Assembly (NCBI GenBank): GCA_946811695.1
Contig: OX328123.1
Coordinates: 42,931,335-42,995,334, forward strand
Direction: 5' to 3'
DNA from: Gonocerus acuteangulatus
Taxonomy: Eukaryota > Arthropoda > Insecta > Hemiptera > Coreidae
DNA: 64,000 nucleotides
This document shows positions 34,482-48,205 of the stretch, piece by piece. The stretch's first letter is position 1; each line of letters begins with the position of its first letter. The notes below the pieces were generated by a model. It was not told the origin of the DNA. It was given only the letters and a program-made list of their open reading frames with translations, and did no database searches. The position numbers were made by a program, and so were the translations under genes.

Positions 34482-36218
34482 AGTCCAGGCAACGAATGCT
34501 TGAAAACAGTTATAGATGGAAATTTTTGGAACACAATTTTTGACTTCGTAACTTTGTTTGGGCTAGATAGGAGGTGAACATATCAAAAGTCCTGGCCCCT
34601 AGCCATTAAGCCGGGGGGAGGGGGGGTTTAGAAGTTCCCATTTTTCGGGTTTTCACTTATATCTCGGAAACCCTGCGTCCTAGCGACATGACTATTCTAT
34701 AACAAATAAAAGCTGATTAAATTTCCTACACGTTCTATTCTATAAAGTTTTTCGAGATATCTTTAGTTTTCGAAATATCCGCTCTTGAAAGGCTGTCATT
34801 TTTGGGAAAAACACTTTTGCCGCATATTTTTCCCCCATTTTGACGGGATAACTCTTCAACGATGAAACCAAAAAATAAATAACGGTCATAGGATTGTAGA
34901 GTATTGTATTCCCTTCAATAATATATATTACTTTGCTATTTTATGTATTTTCCTTCAAACGTGAAAATGATTTCAGTATGTTTTTGGCGCTAATAGCCAA
35001 ATAGTTGATGCGCCATAATAAAAAAAAATTCAGTGTTCATCGTGAAATCAGAAATTTAGCGACTAACAGCCCAGGAAAATAAGAGTTATAGGTGGGAGTG
35101 TTTGGATCACAATTTTTGACTTCATATCTCTGTTTTGGCTAGTTAGGGGGTCAACATATCAAAAGTCCTCACAAGTTGCTTTTGAGCCGGGGGGGAGGGG
35201 GGGTTTAGAAGGTCCCGTTTTTCGGGTTTTCACTTATATTTCGGAAACCCTGCGTCCTAGCGACATGACCATTCTATAACAAATGAAAGCTTATTAAATT
35301 TCATACAAGTTCTATTCTATAACGTTTTTGGAGATATCTTATATATTTTGGGAAAAAACACACTTTTTTCTATTTTCGACCGAATATCTCTTCAACGATG
35401 AACCCAAAAAATAAATAGCGGCTATAGGGTTGTAGGACATTCCATTCGCTTCAATAATATATATAACTTTACTATTTTGTGTATTTTCCTTCAACTGTGA
35501 AAACAGTTTTAGTGTTCATCGTGATATCTTGCAACAACTATCGTCCAATGAACCGTTTAATTTCTCACCATTTCCAGTCATTGTATTGTCCAAAATATAC
35601 TCCATTATGTAAATATAGGTAGTACTGGACGTATAAATAGTACAAAATATATAATTTTGGGCCTCTGACCAGTCATTCACACTCAATTATATAACTTCTT
35701 GACCATTATATTGGCAATGGTTTTGTTAAGACCAAGTGAGTGGGTACATAACGTTTGAAAGAAAATACATAAAATAGTATTGTAACATATATTATTGAAG
35801 CGAATGGAATGCTCTACAACCCCATAACCGACATTTATTTTTTAGGTGCATCGTTGAAGAGATATCCGGTCGAGAATAGAAGAAAGTGTGTTTTTTTTCC
35901 AAAATGAAAGACTTTCAAGAGCGGATATTTTGAAAACTAAAGAATCTCGAAAAACTTTATTGAATAGAACTTGTAGGAAATTTAATAAGCTTTCATTTGT
36001 TATAGAATGGTCATGTCGTTAGGAACCAGGGTTTCCGAGATATAAGTGAAAACCCGAAAAATGTGACCTTCTAATCCCCCTCTCCCCCCCCCCCCCAGCA
36101 CAAAGGCTACGGGCGAGAACTTTTGATATGTTTACCTCCTATCCAGCCCAAACAAAGTTACGAAGTCAAAAATTGTGTTCCAAAAATTTCCATCTATAAC
36201 TGTTCGTTGCCTGGACTG
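34482..36218. mobile_element. Family C foldback with internal tandem copy
   Basis: The left ~510 bases (34482-34990) are repeated in direct orientation at about 35040-35520 and as the reverse complement at about 35746-36218. Shared strings include CAGTCCAGGCAACGAA, CACAATTTTTGACTTCGTAA, TTTCGGGTTTTCACTTATAT, CTCGGAAACCCTGCGTCCTA and GAAGAGTTAT-type blocks. Each copy carries a G-rich tract (GCCGGGGGGAGGGGGGG). A short SINE tail sits at 34984-35028. Non-coding, class unknown. The layout (inverted ends, G tracts, internal monomers) echoes family B, without shared ends. Confidence 0.75.
34984..35028 (+). mobile_element. SINE 3' tail fragment
   Basis: GGCGCTAATAGCCAAATAGT then GATGCGCCATAATAAAAAAA is the shared SINE 3' tail without any head, lying between two C-family units. 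Confidence 0.6.
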
Positions 36219-36808
36219 ACGGGTCAAGCATGTTTATACCAAATGTCATAACCATTTGACCACTTATTAAACAGAACGTCGGTCCCGAACTAATAACGAA
36301 CATTCACATGTTTATGAAAAACCTTACTATTTAATTAATTAGTGGATTAACGGCCGAAAAACCTGAATGTTTTTTTTTTTTTTTACATAGCAAGTACATC
36401 TAAAGCCCATGGTCTATACCAGTAACGACTTAGAGGAAACCTTCCCATCCAACCACCGGAACCTATAACGTCCACAAAACCTTTCACCTCCATACTGTTT
36501 TTCTGGGCACTCTTTCTGGTGTTATGGGTTTGACAAGAGCGAGTCATCTCGTCCTCCTTTCCTCCAGCTCATCATAAATAAATAATTCTGCACTCATTAA
36601 TTAATTTTTGGGAACACCCACCTGGATGAACACATTATGTTGTATTTGTTTAGACAACCATCGTCTATTCCCCGCGCGTTAAACAGTCTGCTTGACTACT
36701 ATCTTAACCATGAGAAAAAAAAAAAAAATGCGAAATAAACTCTAACCACAGAAATATTAGAATGAGATCTGATATATCTCATTCCATCGTGCAGGATTCT
36801 TAGTATCA

Positions 36809-36810
<2 letters not shown>
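36219..36810. other. No recognisable feature
   Basis: Poly-T at 36371-36384 and poly-A near 36716-36728; otherwise nothing supported. Confidence 0.35.
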
Positions 36811-36905
<95 letters not shown>

Positions 36906-36919
36906 CCCCCCTCTCTCTC
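36811..36919. repeat. (CT)n microsatellite
   Basis: About 90 bases of CT with a short C run near the end. The Arg-Glu open frames on the other strand are an artefact of this repeat. Confidence 0.95.
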
Positions 36920-37636
36920 GGTTTCTTTTTCTGTTTCTCTGTCTCTCTCCTTCCCACGCCCTCAAAAACAGAAACAACTACACCGTCAAGGTAACATAAT
37001 TAGATCCCAAATGGACACTTTAATGCCATTATATATTCATCTGTTCTTTGGTGGTTTGTCGCCATCACTTTTTACTGGCTCAATTTCTTATTTTTATAAG
37101 TCTTTGATTTTTTACAAATATGAGTTTTCACTTTATCTGTTAACCTTATCCCCGTTTCACCATTTTGACATACACTAAATTCCTCTCTGAATTTAGCCTT
37201 AGTAATATTGTGAAAATGTTTTCATGTACGCAATCGGATGAAATGAAGTTTGTAATTGAAGCTGTTAAATAACACTTAATGAACATTACGTCATTCGCGG
37301 CGTTGATAATTGACAACAGGAAAACCCTATTTCATGCAATATAATCTCAGGTTTGTTGTTTTTAATCAGCAAAGACATGTGGAACGTGTGGATTACTTGT
37401 GCAAATATTATTGGATTTCCTCTACATGTATGAATTATTGTTTGCAGTCCTTTTCATTCTGTTTTATTGTTCAATTCTGCAAATTTCATTTCTGTAAATG
37501 GGCGTTTATGTGATGGCGCACGTGCCTCTAAGGTGGGGGACGGAAGGAATAGGTAGAATTCTAATGTAAATAAATGTATTAATTAAAACAACTTTTTATG
37601 ATCAATACATCAGACTATAAATATGTCATTTATTTA
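36920..37636. other. No recognisable feature
   Basis: Nothing supported. Confidence 0.35.
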
Positions 37637-37918
37637 TATCACCACCATTTCACAATAACATTTTGGCTTTCAGGCCATTTTCAAATTCTTATAACCAGCA
37701 GCCTCTTTATTGAACATTGTATTCTAGGCCTTGTCATCCTGTCACTTTTGTCTACAAATTTATTTTGTAGGTATAATTCAGTCTTATAATAACAGCCTTT
37801 CATTGAAATTTGTAGACAAAAGCGCCAGGATGACAAGGCCTAGAATACAATGTTCAATAAAGAGGCTGCTGGTTATAAGAATTTGAAAATGGCCTGAAGG
37901 CCGAAATGTGGTGATATG
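37637..37918. mobile_element. Short inverted-repeat element (~100-bp arms)
   Basis: 37670-37762 and 37806-37900 are reverse complements with few mismatches (CCAGCAGCCTCTTTATTGAA, GGCCTTGTCATCCTG, TTTGTCTACAAATTT). The outer edges read TATCACCAC...AGGCC and GGCCTGAAGGCCGAAATGTG. The last string is a shortened form of the CTGAAGA-stem-GAAACGT motif seen in other foldbacks here. Non-coding. Confidence 0.75.
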
Positions 37919-38984
37919 ATTAATGAAATATTGATGGTCTGAGATATTCATCATAAAAAGATGTTTTAATTATACTTGTACTTAGAATTTTCTTTTTGGA
38001 GAAAATAAGGATAGAAGAAAAAAAAAATTATTAATTCTATTGGATTTTAGTTTCTTTTTCTTCCGCGCAATCTTGACGAAACATTTCGGCTTTTCATTAT
38101 TATTATTTCACGAAAAACTAAATTGTTGAAATTGGTATACGTAATGCATATAGCCAAATCCTGATAGGTGGAGGTGATCATTCTACAATAAATGTTAATG
38201 TATTATAAGCCTAATCAATTTCTCCAAAAATGGTCCAGACTTACTTTTAAATCTATTATATGGAAACATGCTATGGTGACGGAATTTCTGGAATTTTTTA
38301 ATCATTCCACTTCACACGTTGACCAATTAGACGAGCCGTTAATCAGCTAGCTATTTAAGGACAGAACATGCAATGTCGCATGATTCTTAAGACATTTTTG
38401 GTATTTAATGAGGATTATTATCCTCTTTTCTTGGGTTAATTGCTTGTTCAGAAGGCGCCTCTGTTATTGTTGCTGGGATTTGTCTCCGTTTGGAATGAAG
38501 AGGAGTTGCTTGCTACAATGTGAGTTTCGGTGATGCGCATGAAGGCACATATCTTTCCCATCCGAAAGGGGCAAGTGTTTAGCAAGTGATACCATCTCAT
38601 TCTCATGTTCAAAGCTTTCAAAAATAAATGAAAGAAAAAAGCAAACACTTATTTTGATCGACGACTAAAATATTACAGCTTTAGATCTAAACTTTGATGT
38701 TAAAAGCATAAATACCATGTCGTCGACCCAGTCGACAACTTGTACATTTCTCTAGATGGTCCCCATGTAGTGTTCTTCGATTTATCTGGTAAAGAAAGGA
38801 AATCTTCTTTTAGTTTTTGGTCATAAGCTGGTTAATTCCCGGCAGACTACCCTCTTTTAATAGGCATAGCGTGTCAATTTTTCTACAAAATAAATATTTG
38901 ATAAGTCACTAACGTTGTTTATCACCGTCCGGTGTGTGAAATGAATTTGATCTTTCGTTTTAGAAAAGCCAACAATAAAAACTC
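37919..38984. other. No recognisable feature
   Basis: Nothing supported. Confidence 0.35.
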
Positions 38985-39083
38985 AGGTAAAACTGAAATT
39001 TCACGTCCTCCAAACCGATTTCTTTAACACTTTTCACAATAATGTATTTTGATGCACTAAACATGAATACGTTAAAAAAAATA

Positions 39084-40297
<1,214 letters not shown>

Positions 40298-40504
40298 ACC
40301 TTCGCATTTAACTAGGAAAGAAGTTATTAAGCACTAAAGTTCACTGTTAGGAAGGTTTTAAAACTAGGCGTCAACAGCGTATTTGTAAACACGAGCATAC
40401 GCAGATATATAACATTGGGAAACTCTCATTTGAAATGTTCATAAACCATTTATTCAAAAATATTGTTAATTTTAAGAGCATCCTCACCCGTCGTCCCCTG
40501 TCGC

Positions 40505-40688
40505 TTAAGGGCATACGTGCTATGCGTTTCCGCTCGCTACGCTCGCTCAAGAAGATATCAAAACCCCAATCAATCCAACTCGCTAAAATTAATAGAATTC
40601 TATTCTTATTAATTATATTATTAGTTGGATTGACTGGGGTTTTGATATCTTCTTGAGCGAGCGTAAACGCATAGCACGTTTGCCTTAA
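40505..40688. mobile_element. Palindromic MITE flanked by TTAA
   Basis: TTAA at 40505-40508 and 40685-40688 flank 176 bp. The two halves are inverted repeats: GTGCTATGCGTTTCCGCTCG and CAAGAAGATATCAAAACCCC on the left, their complements on the right. A TTAA target fits piggyBac or Kolobok-type elements. Half of a related sequence lies inside the 9882-10379 element (9968-10050). Confidence 0.8.
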
Positions 40689-41335
40689 TGTCGTCCTAGA
40701 CATTCTTCTAATCCTCCTAGACATCCCTCTTAGCTTTCTTCTTCTTCTTGAGACGGGATGTTCGGTGGATACAAATCCCCAATCGCACCGAAAAATTCCT
40801 TTAAACTTAAAATTTGAGTAATTCTTCTCTATTGTGGACAAGAATAATAAATTCATGCAACTTCATACCTATTCTTTTTTTTATAAAATAAGAGTATGTT
40901 GACAATTAAAGTTCAGCAGGCGCGAATTAGAACGAACTAATAATTATAAAGGCATTAGCTAATTATTAAGGGATTTCTTATAGATAATACTTTTCATGAA
41001 CGAAACAAGAAATGTGAAGAGTGTTTCATTATTTAAAAAAATGATTGTGAATAAATAACTGCTGGTGAATTTAAATAATTGATGGTAAATTTCAATTAAA
41101 CTTCTTTATTACGAACTTTTCCATACCCGCGCATGCGCATGTTGACAAATTTAATTGTTTACATTAGCTCTCATAACCCGCATAACAGTGAACTTTTGTG
41201 CTTAATAACTTCTTTCCTAGTTAAATGCGAAGGTTTTTTTTAACGTATTCGTGTTTAGTGCATCAAAAATTGTTGTGTAAAGTGTTAAAGAAATCGGTTT
41301 GGAGGACATGAAACTTCACTTATACCGAAACTCAT

Positions 41336-44076
41336 CTTATTCTGCTCCTGCAGTTCGTGAGAGATAAACTTATTTTATTGTTCCTTTCGTTTTTTTGTTT
41401 TTTTTTTCTGAAGACACTAATTAAAATAAAGTCTCTTGAGAAGGGAGAATAATTTTATCCAGGCTTCGAATAGGACACACCGTACTTATGGATGCTTACT
41501 GAACAGAAAAGAGAAAACCCAATTGTAGGCAATACGCCAGAATTCTACCTGTTAAAAATATACTGACTGATTTTATACATCACAACAACTTTTCAAATCT
41601 TTACGACTTACTCAGAGAAAATGACATTTCTTGAGAATAGGAAGATCATCTCACCCTTGTTTCGGAGCTCCGATAAATAAACAAGTATAAATACGTAGAA
41701 GTTCCAACAGTCCTTTCCCATTTATTCCAAAATATGTATTATAACTTAACTGTCTTCCTTAACCGTCTTTGATACTACCGCTCTAATGAGTTAATTGTCC
41801 CCGTCGTGGGACAGAGAGTAAACAGCAACAACAAAATTATTCATGAAGAATGTGTTATTTTAAACTAAGAGTCCACTATACCTTGTAGAGCGATGTACCC
41901 TTGATGGGGAGAATTGGGCGAGTGGGCGTGCCTCTATCTCCTAATTCTCAGTTCGTTCTACTTGCTCTAGTATCAATCAGAGCCCTCTAGACCAAGGCCG
42001 TGTAACCTTTCTCCTTCAGCCACATGGTTTTTAACTATCTTATTCACTTTATTCAACATCTCTATAAATTCATGGACATAAAAAAAATAGTTACTACTAA
42101 TATCCGTAACCATCCTTGGACATATAACCAAGGATATTTTAGCGCCAAAAAATTCTGCCGTGGTCCTTAAAGTTAACGTGAATTAACAGGACCTAATTCA
42201 TTGTTTGGCGCAAAATTCGGGAAAGGACTTTTTAAAACAAGAAGTAAGTCGTGCTAGAGGTTCTTCTGTGTATGCCTACAAACAATTCTCTTGGTGACCA
42301 AAGTTTTAATATGTTTGTAATTATTCATATGCTTTGCGAACGCAATATTCATCATACAAGTAAGTAACATACATATAATTGTAAAGAAAAATCATCAGTT
42401 CAGTTTTTCGACAGCCTTCCATTTTAGGCCTTCATGCTGTCAATTCTTCAGGTACTTGTTCGACACAAAATAAAACTCGTGAGCATGCGGTGAGTAATTT
42501 GTGTAGCTATCTGCACGGTAGGGCGATGACGACCGTGGGGTTCTTTCGCCCAAAAATGCCACAAACAACAAACTTGTTCGACACAATTTTCAATCCTGAT
42601 TGACGCAGATACATCGCAATGACGCAATAGGAGTGCGTTAACCCTTTGTTGGGTGTTCTTGGAGTTTTCCTGCGAAGAAGAAGGAACATTTATCCCTCGG
42701 GTTTTCTAGTCCTCCCGAACTTACTGGGCCTCCATAAACGATTGTTAGGACTTGGCGGATTTTCTTTCTGTTTCCGTAATCTTATTCCGTTTGGGCCCTC
42801 CTCAATATCATTTATTCATATATTCTTTATATCTCTTTGCGAACAACTAGGTAGTCACATGATTCTCCCATTGCGATGTGAGTGGACATTATGATTCATA
42901 ATGTTCTCTGGTTGGGGTGGCAATATATTTCAGTGGAGACCAGTTTTCCACATAATTTTTGTCTGCCTCCTTCGTACATCAGGAGGATGGCCTTGATTAG
43001 ATTACATTCTTGTAGACCTCTTTTACGAATGTTTAATAGCTAGATGTTGTTAGTTTACATACGTCCTCCTCAAGTTGTCACATGATTACGATGCAATCTA
43101 ATAATTTCAATGAAATATTACACCTTAGCGGCCTTTATCGTGTCCAAATTCCTCCATTAAAATGTTGGAAAACACTCCAGATTTTGGACGCCATCCCATT
43201 GTTTGAAGATCCCGTTTTTACAATAGCAGAAGGTCCGTACACGGAACTGAAAAGTTTGGCGTTCCACTATTTTCATCGAATAGGTGCTAGGTTATACCTA
43301 ATGAAAAAGAGAAAGATGTGCTGTGGAATTAAGCTGAGGCGGACCAGTAGGAGTACGGGTTTACTCGAGCAAATTATTAATTTGCCATTTTGACTTACGT
43401 TTTTTCATTTTTCGTCCGTTTATATGTTCTTGTTTTTCCATAAAGTTGTTACATTTGTGTTTACCTAATGGTTTTTGTAGTATTTTCAAAATTGTATTAT
43501 TTATGAATTCAAATTAATCATATATTATTTTATTGCCTCTTAGTAAACTCAATGAATGAATATGTTTTGTTAAATTCATTGAATGAGAGTCCCTTTAGTC
43601 TGAGGGAAAGCAGGTCTAACTGATAAATATTTATATATATTTATATGTATAAATATAAACAACTTGATGGATAAATTAATTTTATACGTAGTTATTCATT
43701 TTCTCCCGGTGTACGTTAGAGATAGGCGATAAGGGGACTGGATATTTTTAGTCGACCCTAGAAGCTTTTAATATGCATAATCCTGGGAGAAAACAACTCG
43801 GACCGGTCTGTGAAAGTATTTACTCCTGGCGTCTATCCAGCTTATTTTATTCCGTGTCAATTCGACAAACATATTTTCTATACTCCAATCAAGGGATTTC
43901 CTGAAAGTCCATTCATCAATCAGTTACGTCGTTTTACCAGCTCTCCTCATAGTTAGTATTCCTACTTATGACATCGGGCCGATGATACAATTCTAAGGGG
44001 GCGATTAGAGATATCAACGTTTCAGAGAACACAAAACCAATTGCTCGAATGTATATACTACTATATATATTATAAC
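41336..44076. other. No supported gene
   Basis: AT-rich with poly-T at 41390-41408. Open frames such as 43082-43393 (103 codons, plus) match nothing I recognise and lack splice or start context. Confidence 0.35.
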
Positions 44077-44395
44077 AGGGGGCGAGGTTAGCTCAGTTGT
44101 AGAGCACTGGACTTATATGCTGGAGGACCTGAGTTCAAATCCCGATCTACCACTAAAGATTATTTCTTCAAGTATCTTCGTTCATGGGTTGAATTCGGCC
44201 TCCCTGACCGTCCCTAGGCCAACCCAGCCTTAATCCGGTACCTTGGTGCTAATGACCCTAGTAGTCGAAGCTACAAGGGGAAAGTCAGGCGGCCGGAGCA
44301 TAGTACTGACCACACTATATCCCTAGTGCGCCGTATGGTCATGAATCAGATACCTCTACCCCCTCAGGGCCCTCGTGACTTGTTACGGGATTGAT

Positions 44396-44460
<65 letters not shown>
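44077..44460 (+). mobile_element. tRNA-derived SINE, longer family, with TA/TG tail
   Basis: The head GGTTAGCTCAGTTGTAGAGC (box A) and GAGTTCAAATCCC (box B, 44132-44144) resemble a tRNA. The middle GGACTTATATGC has the look of an Ile(UAU) anticodon loop. The acceptor ends do not pair, so it is not a working tRNA gene. The body includes TTGGTGCTAATGACCCTAGT, related to the shared SINE tail, and runs to an (AT)n(GT)n tract at 44401-44460. A diverged reversed head is at 58624-58662. Confidence 0.75.
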
Positions 44461-44939
44461 ATTTGTGTTCGTGTGCAAACATATATACATATGGCCCATA
44501 CATTTCGTTTTAGGGTTTTGAGAATGTTGAAAAAAGAAATACTTTTTTATCCGGCGTTCAGAGACAGAGTACTCATTAGGAAATTTACACATACTCCGTA
44601 TTCATCTAATTTAAACTCAGATTTATGTGAAGAGAAGGAGTTAAAAAACATTGAGAAACATGGTCAATTTTCGACTTTCACTTATTTTAAACATTTGTTA
44701 AATATTTTGCAAACGGTTAAGAACATAATAGAAGGCGGCCAATTTGACTGGAAAGCTTAATAAATTTCCTTCTTCCGATAAAACTCCACTTAAGTTTTTG
44801 AATGTGTGGCTTTGGATCTATAGAAGTGTTAATTTATTTCTTCTGAGTTTAAACAATTTTTTTTTTTTTTTTTTTTACCACAACGGAGGGGGGTAGCAAA
44901 TTATTTAGTCTATGGAAACGTCAGCTTTGAACAGACTGG
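44461..44939. other. No supported gene
   Basis: A 90-codon open frame starting near 44491 is non-repetitive but unrecognised. Poly-T at 44861-44877. Confidence 0.3.
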
Positions 44940-45090
44940 TAATATTATTTTATTTTTATGGAGCACCTACTACTTAGCCATAAGCACCGACATCCATCTA
45001 AAGCAGGGAATTTTCTCAACGGGCACTGAAATGAGAAAAATCCTTGCTGCAGGTGGGACTCGAATCCCCATCTCCTATTTGGTAATCCTA
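44940..45090 (-). mobile_element. tRNA-derived SINE, decayed, reversed
   Basis: On the minus strand GGAGATGGGGATTCGAGTCCC-type box B, then GCAAGGATTTTTCTCATTTC and GGATGTCGGTGCTTATGGCT follow the same order as the SINEs at 22456 and 47161, with many substitutions and no clear duplication. Confidence 0.65.
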
Positions 45091-45921
45091 ATATTAATGA
45101 ATAAATTATAATAAATAATCATAAAATAAAAACAATAAATGTAATTTGGGCAAATAAATTTAAATAACGAAAATAGAAAAAATAAAATAAAAGATAAATA
45201 TTTATTTATTAACTCTATCGTTGTTGAGATTTTAACACATCTAATCAGACTACAAACAAAGAACAAACAAATCACGATGTTTTGGTTACCTGGACGTGAA
45301 GGCAAAACATAAGGGCAGGAATTTTTCTAAGACAGCTATTCTGTTTCCTTCGAGAAAGTGAGGTTTTTTAGTTGAAGATAGAAGATTGTTTATGCAGGAA
45401 CAAGGCTAATTTAAATTAGTGAACGCAGCTGATGTGCATTCACGCTGCAATGAATTTATCTATTGGCTTGAAACATTTGTCCCGAGGTTATGCCAAAACC
45501 AAGCGAGTTTTCTTGCTTGTTTGATCTAATAAAAAATAAATACGCACTAGGTTAAACAAAAAAAAAAAAAAGCTAACAACATTAACATCAAATTACGACA
45601 GGCACATACTAACCTCTCGAGACTATATCCACTGATGAACAGAAAAACATCTATCCGTTCTCTACTAGTCTTACCCCTTTACAAGACCATTAATCTCGCA
45701 AAACTGACCTAAGCCTGCTCTGTGTTTTATGGAACAGCCGCGACGAACATCACATGACTTCAGACTTTACAGAACTAAGCCCTGAGGATTGGAGTCAACG
45801 CTCCTTGGTTCGTTCGAAACACCTTGCTCCACCGGGAGTTGATCCTTTTGGCAGATTTAACATCGTCCTTAAAAGGTTATAACGATAAATGCAAACCGAT
45901 CATGGCATAATGTATTCATCC
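45091..45921. other. No recognisable feature
   Basis: Nothing supported. Confidence 0.35.
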
Positions 45922-46282
45922 TATCAGGACCTTGGAAGAGTAAGAGCGAATCACCAATTCCGGATGTTGGGAAATTGAAGACAAAGTTCTAGAAGTGCTT
46001 AAGGATTGCTAAGGCGAATGTTTAATTATAATTTTTACGAGTGATTTATGAGTAACACTATGCAAGGAGGGGTGTTCAGACCCGGGATTCGCCCTTGAAA
46101 TCTGACGTTGAATTTTTCATAGATGATGGTGCTATTCACTTTAACTTGAAACTGTGATAGAACTAAAGGCGAACCAGAGAAAAAAGACGAAGCGTCGTAC
46201 CTACATCTTTCTGAATCAGAAAATAAAATATAAAAAAAAGTCGATTTTTCAGATTCGCCCTTTCTCTTCCAAGGTCCTGATA
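45922..46282. mobile_element. TA-flanked inverted-repeat element E2 (intact)
   Basis: The element is 357 bp (45924-46280) with TA on each side. The ends TCAGGACCTTGGAAGAG and CTCTTCCAAGGTCCTGA are perfect inverses over 17 bp, and the similarity continues into GCGAATC. It aligns along its length with E1. Non-coding MITE. Confidence 0.88.
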
Positions 46283-46977
46283 TGATTATACATAGGAATC
46301 TCCTTGGGTAACTGTCCACGAAAACTGTTGTTCCTATGTGTAGTCATATTATCCATGGGACCTAAATTGTACATAGGAACTCTAATCATACACAATGATT
46401 AATACATAAGACTGTCCCATTTTAGGTTTCTTTGTTTTTTTTACGTTATTTTTATTTTTATTTGTATGTTATTACAAATTTATTGTTTTCACAAAGTTAT
46501 TTTTATTTTTAGCTGTATTCACAAACTAGATTAATTGTATAATTAGATGGATATGTAAAACTGTATAATTTGAATATTGTGTGATCGGATTTATAATTAT
46601 CATGTAAATGGATGAATATGTATATCAATTTTGTATCTATATAACCATCTTCCTTGCGGGTGCTCACAAATAAATAAATACAAAAAAAAAAAAAAATTGA
46701 ATGATCCTGCTCTACTGTATCTTGGCAATTTTGATTGAATATTGGACTAAAAGCGACACCTGATGTGAAATAGAGAGTGACGAACGTTATCTTTTCTGAT
46801 AAAGATAATGTAGTTTCGAGGTTCGAGATAAGGTAGTCGTTAGCCTAAAGACCTTCCCTCTTGTCGATAAATTACTTCAGAGCTAAAGATGCATCAGGAA
46901 GGCGTACGCTGAAAAACATATTTAGTACTTCTACTTTCTTTTGCATTCCCATTTCCGGTAGTTGATATAATGAGATG
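46283..46977. other. Possible retroposon 3' end with poly-A; otherwise nothing
   Basis: ACATAGGAA(C/T)T recurs around 46290-46385. TCACAAATAAATAAATAC plus an A14 tract at 46660-46696 looks like the polyadenylated end of a retrotransposed transcript or LINE, but I cannot read any coding part upstream. Confidence 0.35.
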
Positions 46978-47090
46978 TAAAGTTGGGATTTGGCTAAGAG
47001 AGAACGGCAGATTTTCGGAAAAATCTATCTATACTTATTTTGGAAGTTTCGGCATGCTCTTTGGCAGCCTTCTTCAGTTAAAAAATAAAT
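46978..47090 (-). mobile_element. Diverged single arm of the 12.8-kb inverted-repeat family
   Basis: AAGTTGGGATTTGGCTAAGA and TGGCAGCCTTCTTCAGTT align with the arm at 12858-12958 at about three in four positions. The minus strand reads CTGAAGAAGGCTGCC...GCATGCCGAAACTTCC, again with the hairpin motif. Confidence 0.65.
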
Positions 47091-47160
47091 CTAGTCAATT
47101 TTCGTAGAAAATAATCGAAACAGAAAACCAAATTATAATTAACGAAAATAGATTAAAAAA

Positions 47161-47361
47161 GGGTCTCTCCGTGGTCTCGTGGCTAACGCCTTAGTATATC
47201 ATGCGCGAGATGGTGAGTTCGATTCCTATCGCCGGCAGGAATTTTCTCATCTCACGGCTCTTTGAGAAAATTCCTCGCTGCCCCTTGGATGTCGGCGCTA
47301 ATGGCCCTGATGTCGACGCGCCGCAAAAAAAAAATTATAAAAAAAATAAAAAAAAAAAAAA
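47161..47361 (+). mobile_element. tRNA-derived SINE with A-rich tail
   Basis: GGGTCTCTCCGTGGTCTCGTG, the box-B-like GAGTTCGATTCC, GGCAGGAATTTTCTCATCTC and GGCGCTAATGGCCCTGATG lead to GACGCGCCGC and an A-rich end. Same family as 22456-22670. Confidence 0.88.
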
Positions 47362-48021
47362 TACATACGGGGTTCACTTGTACCTTTCTAAGCTATTACC
47401 GACAAGCATTCGAAGATGAAGTTTTATTAATATAATGTGTACTGTAGTCCTTAAATCCATAATAAATTATCGACGAAGGGGTGGAAATAAAAATTATTAC
47501 TTTATTAATTAATGACCAATCATTAGGTTGGTCAATAAGCAACTTGATTTTTATGACCTTAAGGTAGTCAACTAAAAAAATAAAATAAAATAACCAGACA
47601 TTATTTTTGAATACCGATGTTATTTTCTTGTTTAGCTATATTGCATAAATGAATGTAAATTATCTTAAAATGGATCATGATCCATACAGCTACTTACAAT
47701 AAAAATACTGATCTTGTCCAATAAACCATGTTGTAGTCTTTCTTATAAATGTTTTGGTAAACACTCTTTCAATATCACAAATGATTACACCGCAATTATT
47801 CGTTCTATAATTATCTCGACAGCGTAGTGCATTCGTACGTACTAAATTTGATTGTATTTTAATTTTAAACCTACAGTTTGCCAACTTTTTTTAGCCAGAA
47901 TAGTGGTGATATCTTCCTTTTTTTTGTCTCGAAAGAATACCGCTACTTCTAGTGGGAATCGAACCTCGAACTCTTCCCCTTGGTACGGGCTTCACAAGCC
48001 TTAATACTTATCCAACTTTTT
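47362..48021. other. No recognisable feature
   Basis: Nothing supported. Confidence 0.35.
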
Positions 48022-48151
48022 AGCATTTTCCTCCGAAGGAAAGTAGCTATTGAGGTTGGACTCATGACGGAATTTTTGAAAAATTTCTTCAAATCTTTAT
48101 CGATCCTACCTAGTAGACACCGAAAATGACCCCCGTTAAAATTTATATATA

Positions 48152-48205
<54 letters not shown>

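Noticed and set aside
36699..36977. Arg-Glu-rich open frame
   Set aside because: Translation of the (CT)n microsatellite on the other strand.
43082..43393. 103-codon open frame
   Set aside because: No recognisable motif and low-complexity surroundings; chance length in a 64-kb window.
44077..44155. Possible tRNA-Ile(UAU) gene
   Set aside because: Box A and B are present but the acceptor ends do not pair and a SINE body with a repeat tail follows; treated as a SINE head.
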